Shown here one piece after another: positions 8,008-19,443 of a DNA stretch of 64,000 nucleotides. The translations under genes were made by a program, and so were the position numbers. Position 1 is the first letter of the stretch. Every line of letters starts with the position of its first letter. The stretch is from Actinomadura luzonensis (GTDB lineage Bacteria > Actinomycetota > Actinomycetes > Streptosporangiales > Streptosporangiaceae). The stretch spans positions 2,733,001 through 2,797,000 of the forward strand of contig NZ_JAKRKC020000001.1 in the NCBI RefSeq assembly GCF_022664455.2. Reading direction: 5' to 3'. The notes under the pieces are model-generated. The model did not search any database. It was given only the letters and a program-made list of their open reading frames with translations, and was not told the DNA's origin.

Positions 8008-9916
8008 CGACGTTCCCGCTCCTGGCGGTCCTCCTCCCCTTCGTCGCCGCCTTCGCGGGCCTGCTGCTCTCCCGCCGGCCGCACCGGACGGGACGAACCC
8101 TCACGAAGCAGTCGGCGGACAGGCGCGCCAACACCCGGGCCGCCTGGATCGCCATCATCCCGACCACCGCCTCCACCGCCCTCGCGGCCTGGCTCGCCTG
8201 GGGCCACGGGTTCGCGTTCCTCACGGGCGACGGCACCACCCCGGCGACGGCCACCGGCCGGACGTACGGCACGCTCACCACCGGCGGCCTCCCGATCTCC
8301 CTCACCCTCCAGGCCGACGACCTGTCCGCGATCCTCGGCGTCCTGGTCACCCTCGTGGCCCTCGCCGTCCAGGTCTACTCGGTCGGCTACCTCGCCGACG
8401 ACCCGCGCTACCCCTCCTACAGCGCGTTCATCAGCCTGTTCACCAGCGCCATGCTCCTGGTCGTGTACGCGGGCGACCTCCTGGTCCTCTACGTCGGCTG
8501 GGAGGTCATGGGCCTGTGCTCGTACCTCCTCATCGGCCACTGGTGGGAGGACAGAAGCAACTCGCGGGCCGCCGTGAAGGCGTTCCTGGTGACCCGGCTG
8601 GGCGATGTCGGCTTCCTGTTCGGCATCTTCGTCCTGGGCATGGGCGCGGGCAGCTTCCGCATCGCCGACGTCCTGGCCAAGGTGCCCGGGATGTCCACGG
8701 GCACGCTGGTGACCGCCACGCTGCTCCTGCTGGCGGGCGTGGCCGGCAAGAGCGCCCAGGTGCCGCTGCACACCTGGCTCCCCGACGCGATGGCCGGCCC
8801 GACCCCGATCAGCGCCCTCATCCACGCCGCCACCATGGTCGCCGCGGGCATCTTCATCGTGGCCCGGCTGTTTCCGGCGTTCCGCGCCGCGCCGCCCACG
8901 ATGGACGTGCTCGCGGTGCTGGCCGCCCTCGGCATGCTCGGCGCCGCCCTCGCCGCCCTCGCTCAGGACGACCTGAAACGGGTCCTCGCCTACTCGACGG
9001 TCAGCCAGCTCGCCTACATGGCGGGCGGCCTCGCGGCCGGCTCCGACACCGCGGCGATCTTCCATCTGCTGACGCACGGAGCGTTCAAGGCCCTGCTGTT
9101 CCTCTGCGCGGGCGCGGTGATCCACCACGTCGGCTCCAACCTCATGACCCAGATGGGCGGCCTGCGCCGCGAGCTGCCGGTCACGTTCACGGCGATGACG
9201 ATCGGCCTGGCCGCGCTGATGGGCCTGCCGCCGGCCAGCGGCTTCTTCAGCAAGGACGCGATCCTCGCCGCCATGGACGACGCCGTCGCCACCGGCACGC
9301 TCACCGACGCCGCGGCCCTGCTGCTCTACGGCTGCGCGCTCGCCACGGTGGCCGTCACCGGCGCGTACGCCACCCGCGCCTGGCTGCGCACGTTCTTCGG
9401 CGAGGCGCGAGTGGTCGCGCTCCCCGAGCCGGAGCCCGGCACGGCCCACGTCGTGGACGTCACCGAGGCCCCGAGGACGATGCTCGTCCCCGTCGTCCTC
9501 CTCGCCGCGCCCGCCCTGCTCCTGGGCCTGGCCGGCGGGCTGCACGTGGACCTCGGCGTGGCGACGGCCGGCGTCGTGCTCGCGCTGCTCGGCGCGGGGG
9601 CGGTGTACGTGTTCTGGCGCATGGACCCACTGGCCGACCCCGCCCGCCTCCTCGGGCCGCTGCGCACCCCCTGCGAGCAGGCGTTCTATGTCGACCACGC
9701 CTACTCCGCGCTGTTCGTCCGGCCGGTCCTGGTCCTCGCCCGGCTGGTGGTCAGGACGGACGACGCGGTCGTGGACGGCGCGGTGCGCGGCTCCGGCAGG
9801 TCGGCCCGCGGCCTGGCGGGCGTGCTGCGCCTGGCCCAGAACGGCAACGTCCAGCTCTACGTGAGCGGCCTGCTGGCGGGTGTCCTGTTGATAGCGGTAG
9901 GGGCGGTGGTGCTCAC

Positions 9917-9920
<4 letters not shown>
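8004..9920 (+). CDS. nuoL: NADH-quinone oxidoreductase subunit L
   Basis: NuoL is the distal antiporter-like subunit of complex I, with a long lateral helix along the membrane arm. The 638-aa length is normal. The core shows [19 protein letters not shown] (conserved Glu), [20 protein letters not shown] (conserved Lys and His), [11 protein letters not shown] and [15 protein letters not shown]. The ATG at 8004 overlaps the nuoK stop, and the stop overlaps the nuoM ATG (ATGA). Two longer stretches upstream in the same frame are not needed, because residues from 8004 give the family N-terminus. Confidence 0.96.
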
Positions 9921-11574
<1,654 letters not shown>

Positions 11575-11578
<4 letters not shown>

Positions 11579-13068
11579 GCCAGCAGATCGACTACTTCGC
11601 GATCGCGCCGCCGCTCGCGCTGGCCGTCACGGCCGCCCTGGCGCTCCTGCTGGACGCGTTCCTGCCGCAGCGCCAGCAGGCCCGCACGACCATGCTGGGC
11701 CTGGTCACGCTGGCCGGCGTCCTGACGGCGCTGGGCTTCGTCGTGGCCCAGGCGGTCGCGGGCCGGGAGCTCACCACGTTCTGCGTCCCGCCCGCGATCG
11801 ACGTCCTGGGCCTGGACCCGTGCTCGTTCGTCGTGGACGGCTTCACCCTGATCTTCGCGGGGCTGGTGCTGGCGGCCTCCGTGGTGATCGTGCTGATGTC
11901 GATGACCGAGCTGGCCGGCGGCGCGATCCCGCCGGGGGAGTGGTACTTCCTCCTGCTGTGCACCCTCGTGGGCGCGGTGACCCTGCCCGCCTCCCGCGAC
12001 CTGATCATGCTGCTGGTGGCGCTCGAACTCGTCTCGCTGCCGGTCTTCGCCCTCACCGCGCTCAAGCGCTACGACGGCCGCGCCTCCGAGGCGGCGGTGA
12101 AGCTGTTCGTGGTGTCCGTCGTGTCCACGGCGGTCATGTTGTTCGGCCTGTCGCTCCTGTACGGGATGACGGGCGCGGTCCACCTGTCCGAGCTGGCCGA
12201 CGCGCTCGGGAAGGGGGCGCGGGCCGAGGCGCCGGTCGTCACGGTCGGCGTCGTGCTGGTGGTGGCCGGGTTCGCCTTCAAGATCGCGGCCGTGCCGTTC
12301 CACGCGTGGGCCGCCGACGTCTACCAGGGCGCCCCGGTGCCGGTGGCCGCGTTGTTGTCGGTGGTGTCCAAGGCGAGCGGGTTCGCCGGGCTGATCCTGG
12401 TGCTCGTCACGGCACTGCCCGGCCAGGCCGGCACCTGGGGCCCGATCGCCGCGATCGTGTCCGCGCTCACCATGACGGCAGGCAACCTGCTGGCCCTGCG
12501 CCAGCGCTCCGCCGTACGCCTGCTGGCCTGGTCCTCGGTCGCCCAGTCCGGCTACATCCTGGCCCCGCTGGCCGTCGCCGGTTCCCCGGCCGCCGCGTCC
12601 CGGGCGGTGGGGGCGTCCGTCGCGTACCTCGTCATCTACGCCGCCATGAACCTCGGCGCCTTCACCGTCGTCCTCCTCGTCTCCAGGGCCGCCGGACGCA
12701 ACGAACTCGACGACTACCGCGGCCTGTCCCACCGCAGCCCCGCGGCGGGCATCGCGCTCGCCTTCTGCCTGGTCTGCCTGGCCGGCCTGCCGCCGGGGCT
12801 CGCCGGGCTGTTCGCCAAGGTGTTCGTCTTCCGCGCGATCGTCGAGGGCGGCGCCGGCTGGCTGGCGCTGGTCATGGCGGTCAACACCGTCATCGGCCTG
12901 TACTACTACGCGGTGTGGGCCGCCCGGCTGTTCACCCCGGCCGCCCCGCGCACGCTGGCCGCGCACCGCGCTCCTGCCGCGCTCTGGCCCGCGATGGGCC
13001 TGTCCGTGACGGTGGCGATCGTGTTCTCGTTCGCGCCGCAGCTCGTCCTCGACCTGGCGTCGTTGTGA
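11575..13068 (+). CDS. nuoN: NADH-quinone oxidoreductase subunit N
   Basis: NuoN is the third antiporter-like subunit, next to NuoK. The 497-aa length is normal. Visible signatures are LLVALELVSLPVFALTALKR (conserved Glu), GFAFKIAAVPFHAWAADVYQ (conserved Lys) and RLLAWSSVAQSGYI. The ATG at 11575 overlaps the nuoM stop. This is the last nuo gene; a gap of about 100 bases follows before the protease gene, without an obvious strong terminator. Confidence 0.95.
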
Positions 13069-13172
13069 CGGACGGGCAGGTCGCGCTCCGCCCCCGGCTG
13101 AGCACTCCGGGGAACGAAGAGCCGGGTCGTCTTCGTTGGACGTGGTGAACCCAGAGCACGAAGGGGGGAACC

Positions 13173-14024
13173 TTGCACCACAACGGTCTGCGCACAGCCG
13201 TCCTGCTGGGCGGCATGTCGGCGCTGATCCTGCTGGTGGGCGCGTGGTTGGGCGGGGGCACCGGCGTCCGCATCGCGTTCGTTCTCGCCCTTGCGGGCAA
13301 CGGCTTCGCCTACTTCTTCTCCGACCGGATCGCGCTGTCGGCCATGCGGGCCAGGCCGGTCAGCGAGGTCGAGCACCCCACGCTCTACCGGATCGTCCGC
13401 GAGCTGTCCACGCAGGCCAGGCAGCCGATGCCGCGGCTGTACATCTCGCCGACGGTGCAGCCGAACGCGTTCGCGACCGGGCGGAGCCCGCGGCAGGCGG
13501 CGGTGTGCGTCACGTACGGGCTGACCCAGCTGCTCGACGAGGCCGAGCTGCGCGGCGTGATCGGGCACGAGCTGTCGCACGTGTACAACCGGGACATCCT
13601 CGTCTCGTCCGTGGCCGGCGCGCTGGCCACGATGATCACCTGGCTCAGCTACATCGCGGTCTTCTTCGGCGGCTCCGACGACGACGAGGGGCCCGGCTTC
13701 CTGGGGGCGTTGCTCATGATGGTGCTCGGCCCGGTGGCGGCCGGCATGGTGCAGATGGCGATCTCCCGCACCCGCGAGTTCCAGGCGGACGAATCGGGCG
13801 CCCGGCTCACCGGCGACCCGCTCGCGCTCGCCTCGGCCCTCCGCAAGATCGAGCTGGGCGCGCGCCGGCTGCCGCTGCCCGAGAACAGCCGGCTGACCTC
13901 CGCGTCCCACATGATGATCGCCAACCCGTTCGCCGGCTCCGGCATCGGCCGCCTGTTCTCCACGCATCCGCCCACGTCCGAGCGGGTGGCCCGGCTGGAG
14001 CGCATGGCCGGCTACCGCCGCTGA
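13173..14024 (+). CDS. htpX: M48-family zinc metalloprotease, HtpX type
   Basis: HtpX proteases degrade damaged membrane proteins. The TTG start at 13173 is chosen because it follows a strong ribosome site (AAGGGGGGAA) and begins the family N-terminus. The 283-aa protein has two N-terminal helices (residues ~8-50), the zinc motif HELSH around residue 132, two further hydrophobic segments (~150-195), and the third metal ligand in REFQADESGA. STHPPTSERVARLERM near the end is a family signature. It overlaps the following gene by one base (TGATG), so the two are probably cotranscribed. Being next to complex I may reflect membrane-protein quality control, which is an inference. Confidence 0.93.
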   Translation: MHHNGLRTAVLLGGMSALILLVGAWLGGGTGVRIAFVLALAGNGFAYFFSDRIALSAMRARPVSEVEHPTLYRIVRELSTQARQPMPRLYISPTVQPNAFATGRSPRQAAVCVTYGLTQLLDEAELRGVIGHELSHVYNRDILVSSVAGALATMITWLSYIAVFFGGSDDDEGPGFLGALLMMVLGPVAAGMVQMAISRTREFQADESGARLTGDPLALASALRKIELGARRLPLPENSRLTSASHMMIANPFAGSGIGRLFSTHPPTSERVARLERMAGYRR

Positions 14025-15514
14025 TGGCCCCCTTCCGATTAACCGAAGCCGAGCGGAAGGTGTGGAACGCCTTCCCGGCAGGCCAGTTCGTCGACCTCGG
14101 CCCGGTGACGCCCAGCAGGCCCGGCTCCGGCGCCGGCGACAACGCCCCCAAGGACGGCGACACCTGGGGCCCCGAACGGACGGTACGGGCCAAGGTCATC
14201 GCGTCCCTGCTGCTCGGCGCCAGGGAGGCGGGCGGCGGCTCGGTCCCGGCGGTGCGCCTGCGCGGCGCCCGCATCACCGGGCAGCTCACGCTCGTCGGGG
14301 GGACGGTTCCGTACGAACTGGTCATGAGCGGCTGCCACCTGGAGCAACCCGTCCAGCTCACCGGCGCCACCACCCGCACCATCCGGCTGACCGACTGCGC
14401 CCTGCCCGGCCTCAGCGGCGGCGGCCTGCGCGTCGCCGGCCACGTCAGCCTGTCCGGCTCGAACATCACCGGCACCGTCCGGGTCGCCAGAGCCGTGTTC
14501 GAGAGCGGCCTGTGGCTCGGCGGCACCAAGATCGTGAGCGACGACGGCGAGTGGGCCCTGTACGCCAACGCCACGGTCGTCGACTCCGGCCTCTTCCTCC
14601 GCAACGCCGACTGCGAGGGCGGCGTCAGCCTGGTCGGCGCCCGCCTGAACGGCGGCTGCTTCATGGAGGGCGCCACCCTCCGCAACCCGGGCAAGGACGC
14701 CCTGACCGCCGACAACGTCGTGGTCGAGGACGTCATGCGCCTCACCGACGGATTCCGGGCGGAAGGCTGCATCCGGCTGCGCGGCGCCCGCATCAACGGC
14801 AGGTTCGCCCTGCGCGGCACCGTGACCAGCCCCGACACCCGCTACGCCCTCCACATGAGCTACACCGAGATCCGCGAGGCGTCCCTGCTGCCCGCCGCGC
14901 CCATCGACGGCGTCGTCACCCTCGCGCACAGCAAGCTCGGCACCCTGCACGACGACCCCGACACCTGGCCCGCCAAGCTCCGCCTCAACGGCCTCACCTA
15001 CGAACGGCTGCGCGGCCACGGCGTCGTCCGCCGGATCGAGTGGGTCACCCGCGACCCGGAGGGCTTCCGGCCGCAACCGTACGAGCAGCTCGCCGCCTGG
15101 TATCTGGGCGACGGCAACGACGCGCTGGCCCGCCGCGCCCAGCTCGCCAAGCTGCGCGCGCGCCGGCAGACGCAGGGGGTGGGCGGGCGCGTCTGGGGGC
15201 GCCTGCTCGACGTCGCGGTCGGGTACGGCTACCGGCCGTGGCTGGCGGGCATGTGGTTCGCGCTGCTGCTGGCGATCGGCACGGCCGTCTTCGCCGCCGT
15301 CCCGCCCCGAGCCCTCAAACCCGACGAAAGCCCCCACTTCAACGCGTTCGCGTACGCCTTCGACCTGCTGCTGCCGCTGCCGGCCTTCGGCCAGCGGGAG
15401 GCGTTCGACCCGATGGGGTGGACGCAGTGGCTGGCGTACGGGCTGATCGTCGCGGGCTGGATCCTCGCGACGGCGCTGGTCGCGGGCGCTACCCGCGTTC
15501 TCCGCCCGCAGTGA
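14024..15514 (+). CDS. Beta-solenoid protein with C-terminal membrane helices
   Basis: This 496-aa protein is of a type often labelled membrane-associated oxidoreductase in streptomycetes, although no cofactor motif is visible. Residues ~65-330 form short repeats with the pattern of pentapeptide-like or right-handed beta-helix coils (VRLRGARITGQLTLVGG, IRLRGARINGRFALRG, VSLVGARLNGG). After a charged linker (~370-395, YEQLAAWYLGDGNDALARRAQLAKLRARR) come two to three membrane helices with an LLLPLPAFGQREAFDP loop. The start overlaps the htpX stop. The 3' end overlaps the convergent NUDIX gene by 26 bases. Function is unknown; enzymatic activity should not be assumed from the common label. Confidence 0.75.
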   Translation: MAPFRLTEAERKVWNAFPAGQFVDLGPVTPSRPGSGAGDNAPKDGDTWGPERTVRAKVIASLLLGAREAGGGSVPAVRLRGARITGQLTLVGGTVPYELVMSGCHLEQPVQLTGATTRTIRLTDCALPGLSGGGLRVAGHVSLSGSNITGTVRVARAVFESGLWLGGTKIVSDDGEWALYANATVVDSGLFLRNADCEGGVSLVGARLNGGCFMEGATLRNPGKDALTADNVVVEDVMRLTDGFRAEGCIRLRGARINGRFALRGTVTSPDTRYALHMSYTEIREASLLPAAPIDGVVTLAHSKLGTLHDDPDTWPAKLRLNGLTYERLRGHGVVRRIEWVTRDPEGFRPQPYEQLAAWYLGDGNDALARRAQLAKLRARRQTQGVGGRVWGRLLDVAVGYGYRPWLAGMWFALLLAIGTAVFAAVPPRALKPDESPHFNAFAYAFDLLLPLPAFGQREAFDPMGWTQWLAYGLIVAGWILATALVAGATRVLRPQ

Positions 15515-15962
15515 TCTTGCGCAGGATGCCCGCCAGGTCCTCCGGGAAGTACGGCTCCTCGGTGCTCTCCAGCTCCTCCAGGCTCCACCACCGGAAGGCG
15601 AGCGTGGTGTCCTTCTCGATCTGCTCCATGTGCTCGAACGACACGGACGCCGTCTCGCCCACCCGGACCGCGTAGAACGTCTGGTCCTGCGTGATCGCGT
15701 ACTCGCCCCACTCGAACGTGACCGTGACGGTGCCGTACGGGCCGCTGAACTCGTCGGCGTGGGCCCGGATGCCGACCTCCTCGAACAGCTCCCGCGCCGC
15801 CGCCTCGACCAGCGTCTCCCCGTCCTCCATGGCTCCGCCCACGGTGAACCAGAACGGCCGGTCGGGCCGAACGGGATCGATGCCGTGCAACAGGAGCACC
15901 CGATCCTGGTCGTCGAGGGGCAGGGCACGTGCCGTGAACCGGCGCAGAGGGATCTTCGTCAC
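15489..15962 (-). CDS. NUDIX hydrolase
   Basis: NUDIX enzymes hydrolyse nucleoside diphosphates linked to another moiety, using a divalent metal. The 157-aa protein carries the box as GAMEDGETLVEAAARELFEEVGI (GX5EX7REUXEEXGU), complete in all catalytic positions. The GTG at 15962 is preferred over longer in-frame options because upstream codons give low-complexity sequence and because the domain starts at once (TKIPLRRFTARALPL). The substrate cannot be predicted. The gene is convergent with the beta-solenoid gene and overlaps its end. Confidence 0.85.
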   Translation of the reverse strand: MTKIPLRRFTARALPLDDQDRVLLLHGIDPVRPDRPFWFTVGGAMEDGETLVEAAARELFEEVGIRAHADEFSGPYGTVTVTFEWGEYAITQDQTFYAVRVGETASVSFEHMEQIEKDTTLAFRWWSLEELESTEEPYFPEDLAGILRKITAGGERG

Positions 15963-16257
15963 ATTGTCGAGCTTACGGCGACGCTTTGCCCTTCCGGGCG
16001 AACGTCCAGGAAAAGGCACATGGCCGCCATCACCGCCCAAACCGCGACCACATGCCTCAACCCCGCCCGGAACCGCCCGGACCCGGACTGGAACCTCAAC
16101 CGGCGCGCCCCACCTACCTCCGCACACCTCTACGCCTGCGTTGGCGAGCCGGTGACATCGGTGACCCACGACCTCCGCGACCCCCACGACCGCACGCCAC
16201 GCCGGCCGCCACCGCCAAACAGACCCGAGCCCGCGCGAACAGCGACCCGACGCCTAC

Positions 16258-16755
16258 CTACCGGTAATTCACGAACTGCAGCGCGATGTCCAGATCCTTA
16301 CCCTTGAGCAGCGCGATGACGTCCTGCAGATCATCCTTCTTCTTGGAGCTGACCCGAAGCTCCTCGCCCTGGATCTGCGCCTTGATCCCCTTGGGCCCTT
16401 CGTCGCGAATCAGCTTCGAAATCTTCTTCGCGTTCTCCTGATCGATGCCCTCCTTGAGCCCGACCATCATCCGGTACTCCTTGCCGGACAGCTTCGGCTC
16501 CCCAGCATCGATGATCTTCAGCGAGAGCCCGCGCTTGACGATCTTCTCCTTGAAGACGTCCAGCGCCGCGTTGGCCCGCTCCTCGCTGTTCGCCTTGATC
16601 TCGATGTTGTTCTGCCCCGACCCGGACCAGCTGATGCTCGCCCCGGTGCCCTTGAAGTCGAACCGGTGCCCGATCTCCTTGACCGTCTGGTTCAGCGCGT
16701 TGTCGACCTCCTGCCGGTCGATCTTGCTGACGATGTCGAACGACGAATCAGCCAC
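16258..16755 (-). CDS. YajQ-family nucleotide-binding protein
   Basis: The protein is 165 aa when started at the GTG at 16755, which gives the typical N-terminus [20 protein letters not shown]. YajQ proteins have two ferredoxin-like folds; some bind cyclic di-GMP and act with transcription factors. Conserved stretches include [33 protein letters not shown] and [20 protein letters not shown], and the end ALQFVNYR is characteristic. The first 18 in-frame residues upstream of the chosen start are Gly/Arg-rich and not conserved. Cyclic di-GMP binding here is inferred from the family only. Confidence 0.92.
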   Translation of the reverse strand: MADSSFDIVSKIDRQEVDNALNQTVKEIGHRFDFKGTGASISWSGSGQNNIEIKANSEERANAALDVFKEKIVKRGLSLKIIDAGEPKLSGKEYRMMVGLKEGIDQENAKKISKLIRDEGPKGIKAQIQGEELRVSSKKKDDLQDVIALLKGKDLDIALQFVNYR

Positions 16756-17123
16756 AACACCCACCCTCTCCACTGCTCCACTACGAAGTCCTCCGCCGGG
16801 CCCGCCCACCGCCCGAGCGCGCCGCCGCGTCCGGCGCCCCGGACCACTTCACCACTCCGGCACACCGACGACCCCGACACGCCCGAACGTACGGACCCAG
16901 CGAACGAGCCTAGCCAGCATCGCCGCCACATGCAGGCCGCCGCCCCCCTACCCCGATCATCCCGTCCGCCCCGCCTTCCCCCCAATCACACCTTTCACCC
17001 CCGTCCACCCACCCGCGCCCCCTCCACACCCCGCCGACAGATCCCGCCACGGGACAAACCGGTGTCACGTACACCTCCGAAGTCCGCTATCCTTCTGTGT
17101 GTCGCCGCGAGAGCGGAAGACAA
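16756..17123. other. Intergenic region before tRNA-Tyr
   Basis: These 368 bases are C-rich on the + strand and hold no credible gene. The last ~60 bases (AGTCCGCTATCC about 20 bases before the tRNA) probably include the tRNA promoter; TATCCT at 17088-17093 could be its -10. Nothing else stands out. Confidence 0.5.
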
Positions 17124-17205
17124 GGCAGGTTGCCCGAGTGGCCAAAGGGAGCGGTCTGTAAAACCGTCGGCTCAGCCTACGCAAGTTCGAACCTTGCACC
17201 TGCCA
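17124..17205 (+). tRNA. tRNA-Tyr (anticodon GTA)
   Basis: An 82-base class II tRNA with a long variable arm. The acceptor arms GGCAGGT (17124-17130) and ACCTGCC (17198-17204) pair, the anticodon stem-loop reads CGGTCTGTAAAACCG with GTA, and the T arm contains GTTCGAACC. CCA is not encoded directly after the discriminator base. The gene is the integration target of the island to its right: its 3' half (17161-17206) recurs at 37020 and 41178. The tRNA itself remains complete, as expected when an element brings its own copy of the 3' half. Confidence 0.96.
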
Positions 17206-17206
17206 C
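17161..17206 (+). repeat. Attachment-site copy 1 (attL, within tRNA-Tyr)
   Basis: These 46 bases, starting AAACCGTCGG just after the anticodon and running through the T arm to the 3' end, are identical to 37020-37065 and match 41178-41222 at 43 of 45 positions. A tRNA 3' half repeated at the far ends of foreign DNA next to integrase genes is the classic signature of integration by a tyrosine recombinase. Confidence 0.9.
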
Positions 17207-17217
17207 ACCAACGGGGA

Positions 17218-17256
17218 AGAGGCCCGTCACCAGCGGAAACGCGGTGACGGGCCTCT
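17218..17256 (+). terminator. Terminator hairpin after tRNA-Tyr
   Basis: AGAGGCCCGTCACC pairs with GGTGACGGGCCTCT around an 11-base loop, followed by CGCTTTGT. It is a strong stem ending the tRNA transcript. A near-identical hairpin follows attachment copy 3 at 41234-41272 (one change, GTGAC to GTGGC), along with about 130 bases of similar downstream sequence. Confidence 0.8.
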
Positions 17257-17300
17257 CGCTTTGTATCCGGCTGTCCACGGCCAGCACCGGCGCCCTACGG

Positions 17301-17325
17301 TTGATCGTTCCCAATGCGTTCCCAT
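17301..17325 (+). promoter_or_regulatory. Paired GTTCCCA words near attL, candidate integrase arm sites
   Basis: TTGATCGTTCCCAATGCG followed by TTCCCAT contains two direct GTTCCCA words 11 bases apart. A near-copy (with GGGCG in place of ATGCG) lies at 36939-36963, next to attachment copy 2, in the same orientation. Repeated heptamers close to both ends of element A could be arm-type integrase sites; this is inference. Confidence 0.4.
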
Positions 17326-17477
17326 TCGATCAAGCCTTCAGAACGCCGGGTGATTCGTAAGCCGACGACGACCCCCTACACGAGCGCGGAGAGAAGAGCC
17401 GGGAACGTACGGTCGCTGAAGACCCAATGAGTTCCCCCACGAGCGCGGAAACCCCAGCGCCGCACCTACCCGCACCG

Positions 17478-17810
17478 CGGGTCACCCCCACTTGCTTGGG
17501 GAGGAGGGCCGTGCAAGGCCCTCGCGCTTCGCGCGACCCGGGTCACCCCCACGGGCGTGGGGAGGAGGCTGCTCGACCCCGTCCGGTCCGTAGCCGACCG
17601 GGTCACCCCCACGGGCGTGGGGAGGAGGTCCAGCACGTCCTGCTGTGCGGGCCGATCACCGGGTCACCCCCACGGGCGTGGGGAGGAGCCGTTGACCAGG
17701 TCTGATCCGAGCGACCAGAGCGGGTCACCCCCACGGGCGTGGGGAGGAGGATCGCCTGCTGGCAGCCGAGCTCAAAAGGATCGGGTCACCCCCACGGGCG
17801 TGGGGAGGAG
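17478..17810 (-). CRISPR. CRISPR array 1, type I-E repeats, 6 repeats and 5 spacers
   Basis: Repeats of 29 bases start at 17478, 17539, 17599, 17660, 17721 and 17782. On the crRNA (minus) strand they begin CTCCTCCCCACG and continue CCCGTGGGGGTGACCCG. Spacers are 32, 31, 32, 32 and 32 bases. The leftmost repeat is degenerate (CTTGCTT in place of CGGGCGT on the + strand), which marks the leader-distal end. The leader is therefore on the right: just after 17810 the minus strand reads CAGCTCAGGAAGT, close to the leader end of array 3. The array lies between attL and the integrase and is separate from the cas genes. Confidence 0.97.
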
Positions 17811-17902
17811 ACTTCCTGAGCTGGGCGAATATCGGTGGCCTGCGTAAATGTGGATGTCGGGGTTTGTCGTCATTCGAACCGGGGCCGGGAGAGGTGCTGG
17901 TG

Positions 17903-19087
17903 TCATTGAGTTGCTTCCCAGATTCGACGCATGGCGTCCCGTTGCTGACCGTAGATGCACTTGGCGTAGACCCGCAAGAGAACGTCAACGCTATGCCCTG
18001 CCCACTCGGCGACCTGAGGTGCGGGTACTCCGGCGTTGAGCCATGTGGATACGCAGGCGTGCCGGAGGGAGTAGGGAACCTCCATGAGAGGGGGACTTGG
18101 CCTCCGCGGAGGTGAAGGCCTGCGTTCTGGCTTCGTGAAAGACCTTCAGGTAGGCGCGGTCGGTCATCTGGCCGCCGCGCGGGCCGATGAAAATGCGTCC
18201 ATCAGGGCCCGTGCCGAACTGCTGCAGGTGCTCGCGGAGCATCGCGCAGAGTTCCGGGTGGATGGGAACGGGCCGGGTCTCGCCTTTGGCTCGGTGCTTG
18301 AGTTCGCGACGCTCGCGTACCTTGCCGCTGTCGGTCCAGCGGCTGCCGGCACGAGGTTCGGCGTTGGTGCGCCGCATCTCGCCCCAATCGCCCTCGGGGA
18401 GACTGCTCAAGTGCTCCTCCCGTAGGTCCACCACTTCTTCCGGGCCTAGGGCGGCAAAGTACATGCAGCCGAAGAACGCCTTCATCCGCCTGCCGCGCTC
18501 ACCGTACTTTTCGACGGCGTTGAGGAAGCGGCGTGCCTGGTCGATGTTGATGACCACGCGCGGGTCAATGGTGGTCAGGGCTCGGGGTTTGGACCACTTC
18601 ACTGCCTTGAGCGGATTGGAGGGAAGGGCGCCGATCTCACAGGCGTACTCCATGGCGTTGTTGAGAACCATGCGCTTGCGGTTCGTGGTGTTCGCGGCGG
18701 CCGGCTTGCCGTCCTTGGTCTGGCTGATGCGGGCCAGGATCGCTCGTGTGAGTACGACTCCGGACCCCGGCTCAGTGAGGGCGGTGATGGTCGTGGTGTT
18801 CGCGTGCAGCCATTGGATGGCGTCGGCCAAGCCAGGAGGAGGCTGCTCGTTGTCCCGGATCCGACCGCTGTAGGACCAGCGGAGGGCGGCACGCAGCTTC
18901 TCGCGTGGCTGGTCATCGCTGGTCAGCAGTGCTTCAGTTGCATCGGTAAGTGCCTCAGCGATACCGCGCCTTGCCCGGCCCATTCGTAGGCGCCGCAGCA
19001 CGAGGTCTCGGTGATGCGGATGTGGTCCTTGGGCAGGCGTTGGTACGGCTGCCACCGCACCGGTGGTGGTTCAGGAGGCTGGCTCAC
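17903..19087 (-). pseudogene. Tyrosine recombinase (integrase) of element A, frameshifted twice
   Basis: The pieces add up to a full phage-type integrase of about 395 aa. It opens at GTG 19087, overlapping the previous gene by 17 bases (SQPPEPPPVRWQPYQRLP). A frameshift near 18960 moves to the frame with GIAEALTDATEALL and the core-binding domain; a second, near 18090 in a run of five C, moves to the frame ending at 17903 with YSLRHACVSTWLNAGVP, AGHSVDV and the nucleophile region LLRVYAKC. Removing one C there restores KSPLMEVPYSLRHA. The catalytic Arg I is also replaced by Gly (AALGPEE versus AALRPAE in the element B integrase). It is probably inactive. Confidence 0.85.
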
Positions 19088-19343
19088 GGGCCTCGCTCCT
19101 TTGGGCGTACTTCTGCAGGTAGCGGTAGACCTTGCGACGGCTCCGCTGCCAGGTGCACTTGTAGGCGAGCTGCATGGGAGTGTCGGCGACCAGCTCCGGG
19201 AGTATCCGATAGGCGATCTCACCGCTGGTCGGCTTGGGGAGCGGCCTGGCGCGCCAAGTGCCGTCGGGGTGGCGCCAGACGTAGAACCGCCTGAACGCGC
19301 CGCGGAGATCGGGGGCGGACAGCGCTTCGCGGGCAGTCGTCAT
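19071..19343 (-). CDS. Small basic protein upstream of the integrase
   Basis: This 90-aa protein overlaps the integrase start by 17 bases and so is translationally coupled to it. It contains FYVWRHPDGTWRARPLPKPT, then WQRSRRKVYRYLQKYAQRSE, a very basic helix. Excisionase genes are often in this position in actinomycete integrative elements, but I see no clear MerR-like winged helix. A role in recombination is possible from position only. ATG start; the upstream gap (19344-19443) is AT-richer than its surroundings. Confidence 0.6.
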   Translation of the reverse strand: MTTAREALSAPDLRGAFRRFYVWRHPDGTWRARPLPKPTSGEIAYRILPELVADTPMQLAYKCTWQRSRRKVYRYLQKYAQRSEAREPAS

Positions 19344-19443
19344 GTGAGTTTGCGTCCTCCGTCACGATTTTGGATAATTAGGTCTCTTAAAACTCTTCGA
19401 GAGAGGCGTTTGCCCACGTTAACGCTAGGGCCTCATGGCCACA

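Noticed and set aside
7602..9698. 698-aa minus-strand frame over nuoK-nuoL
   Set aside because: Very rich in Arg, Gly, Glu and His with no motif; opposite a conserved nuo gene. High GC content keeps antisense frames open.
17427..17847. Short frames encoding PTGVGRR-type repeats
   Set aside because: They are translations of CRISPR repeats in array 1. The same was seen over arrays 2 (24801-25542) and 3 (36262-36900).
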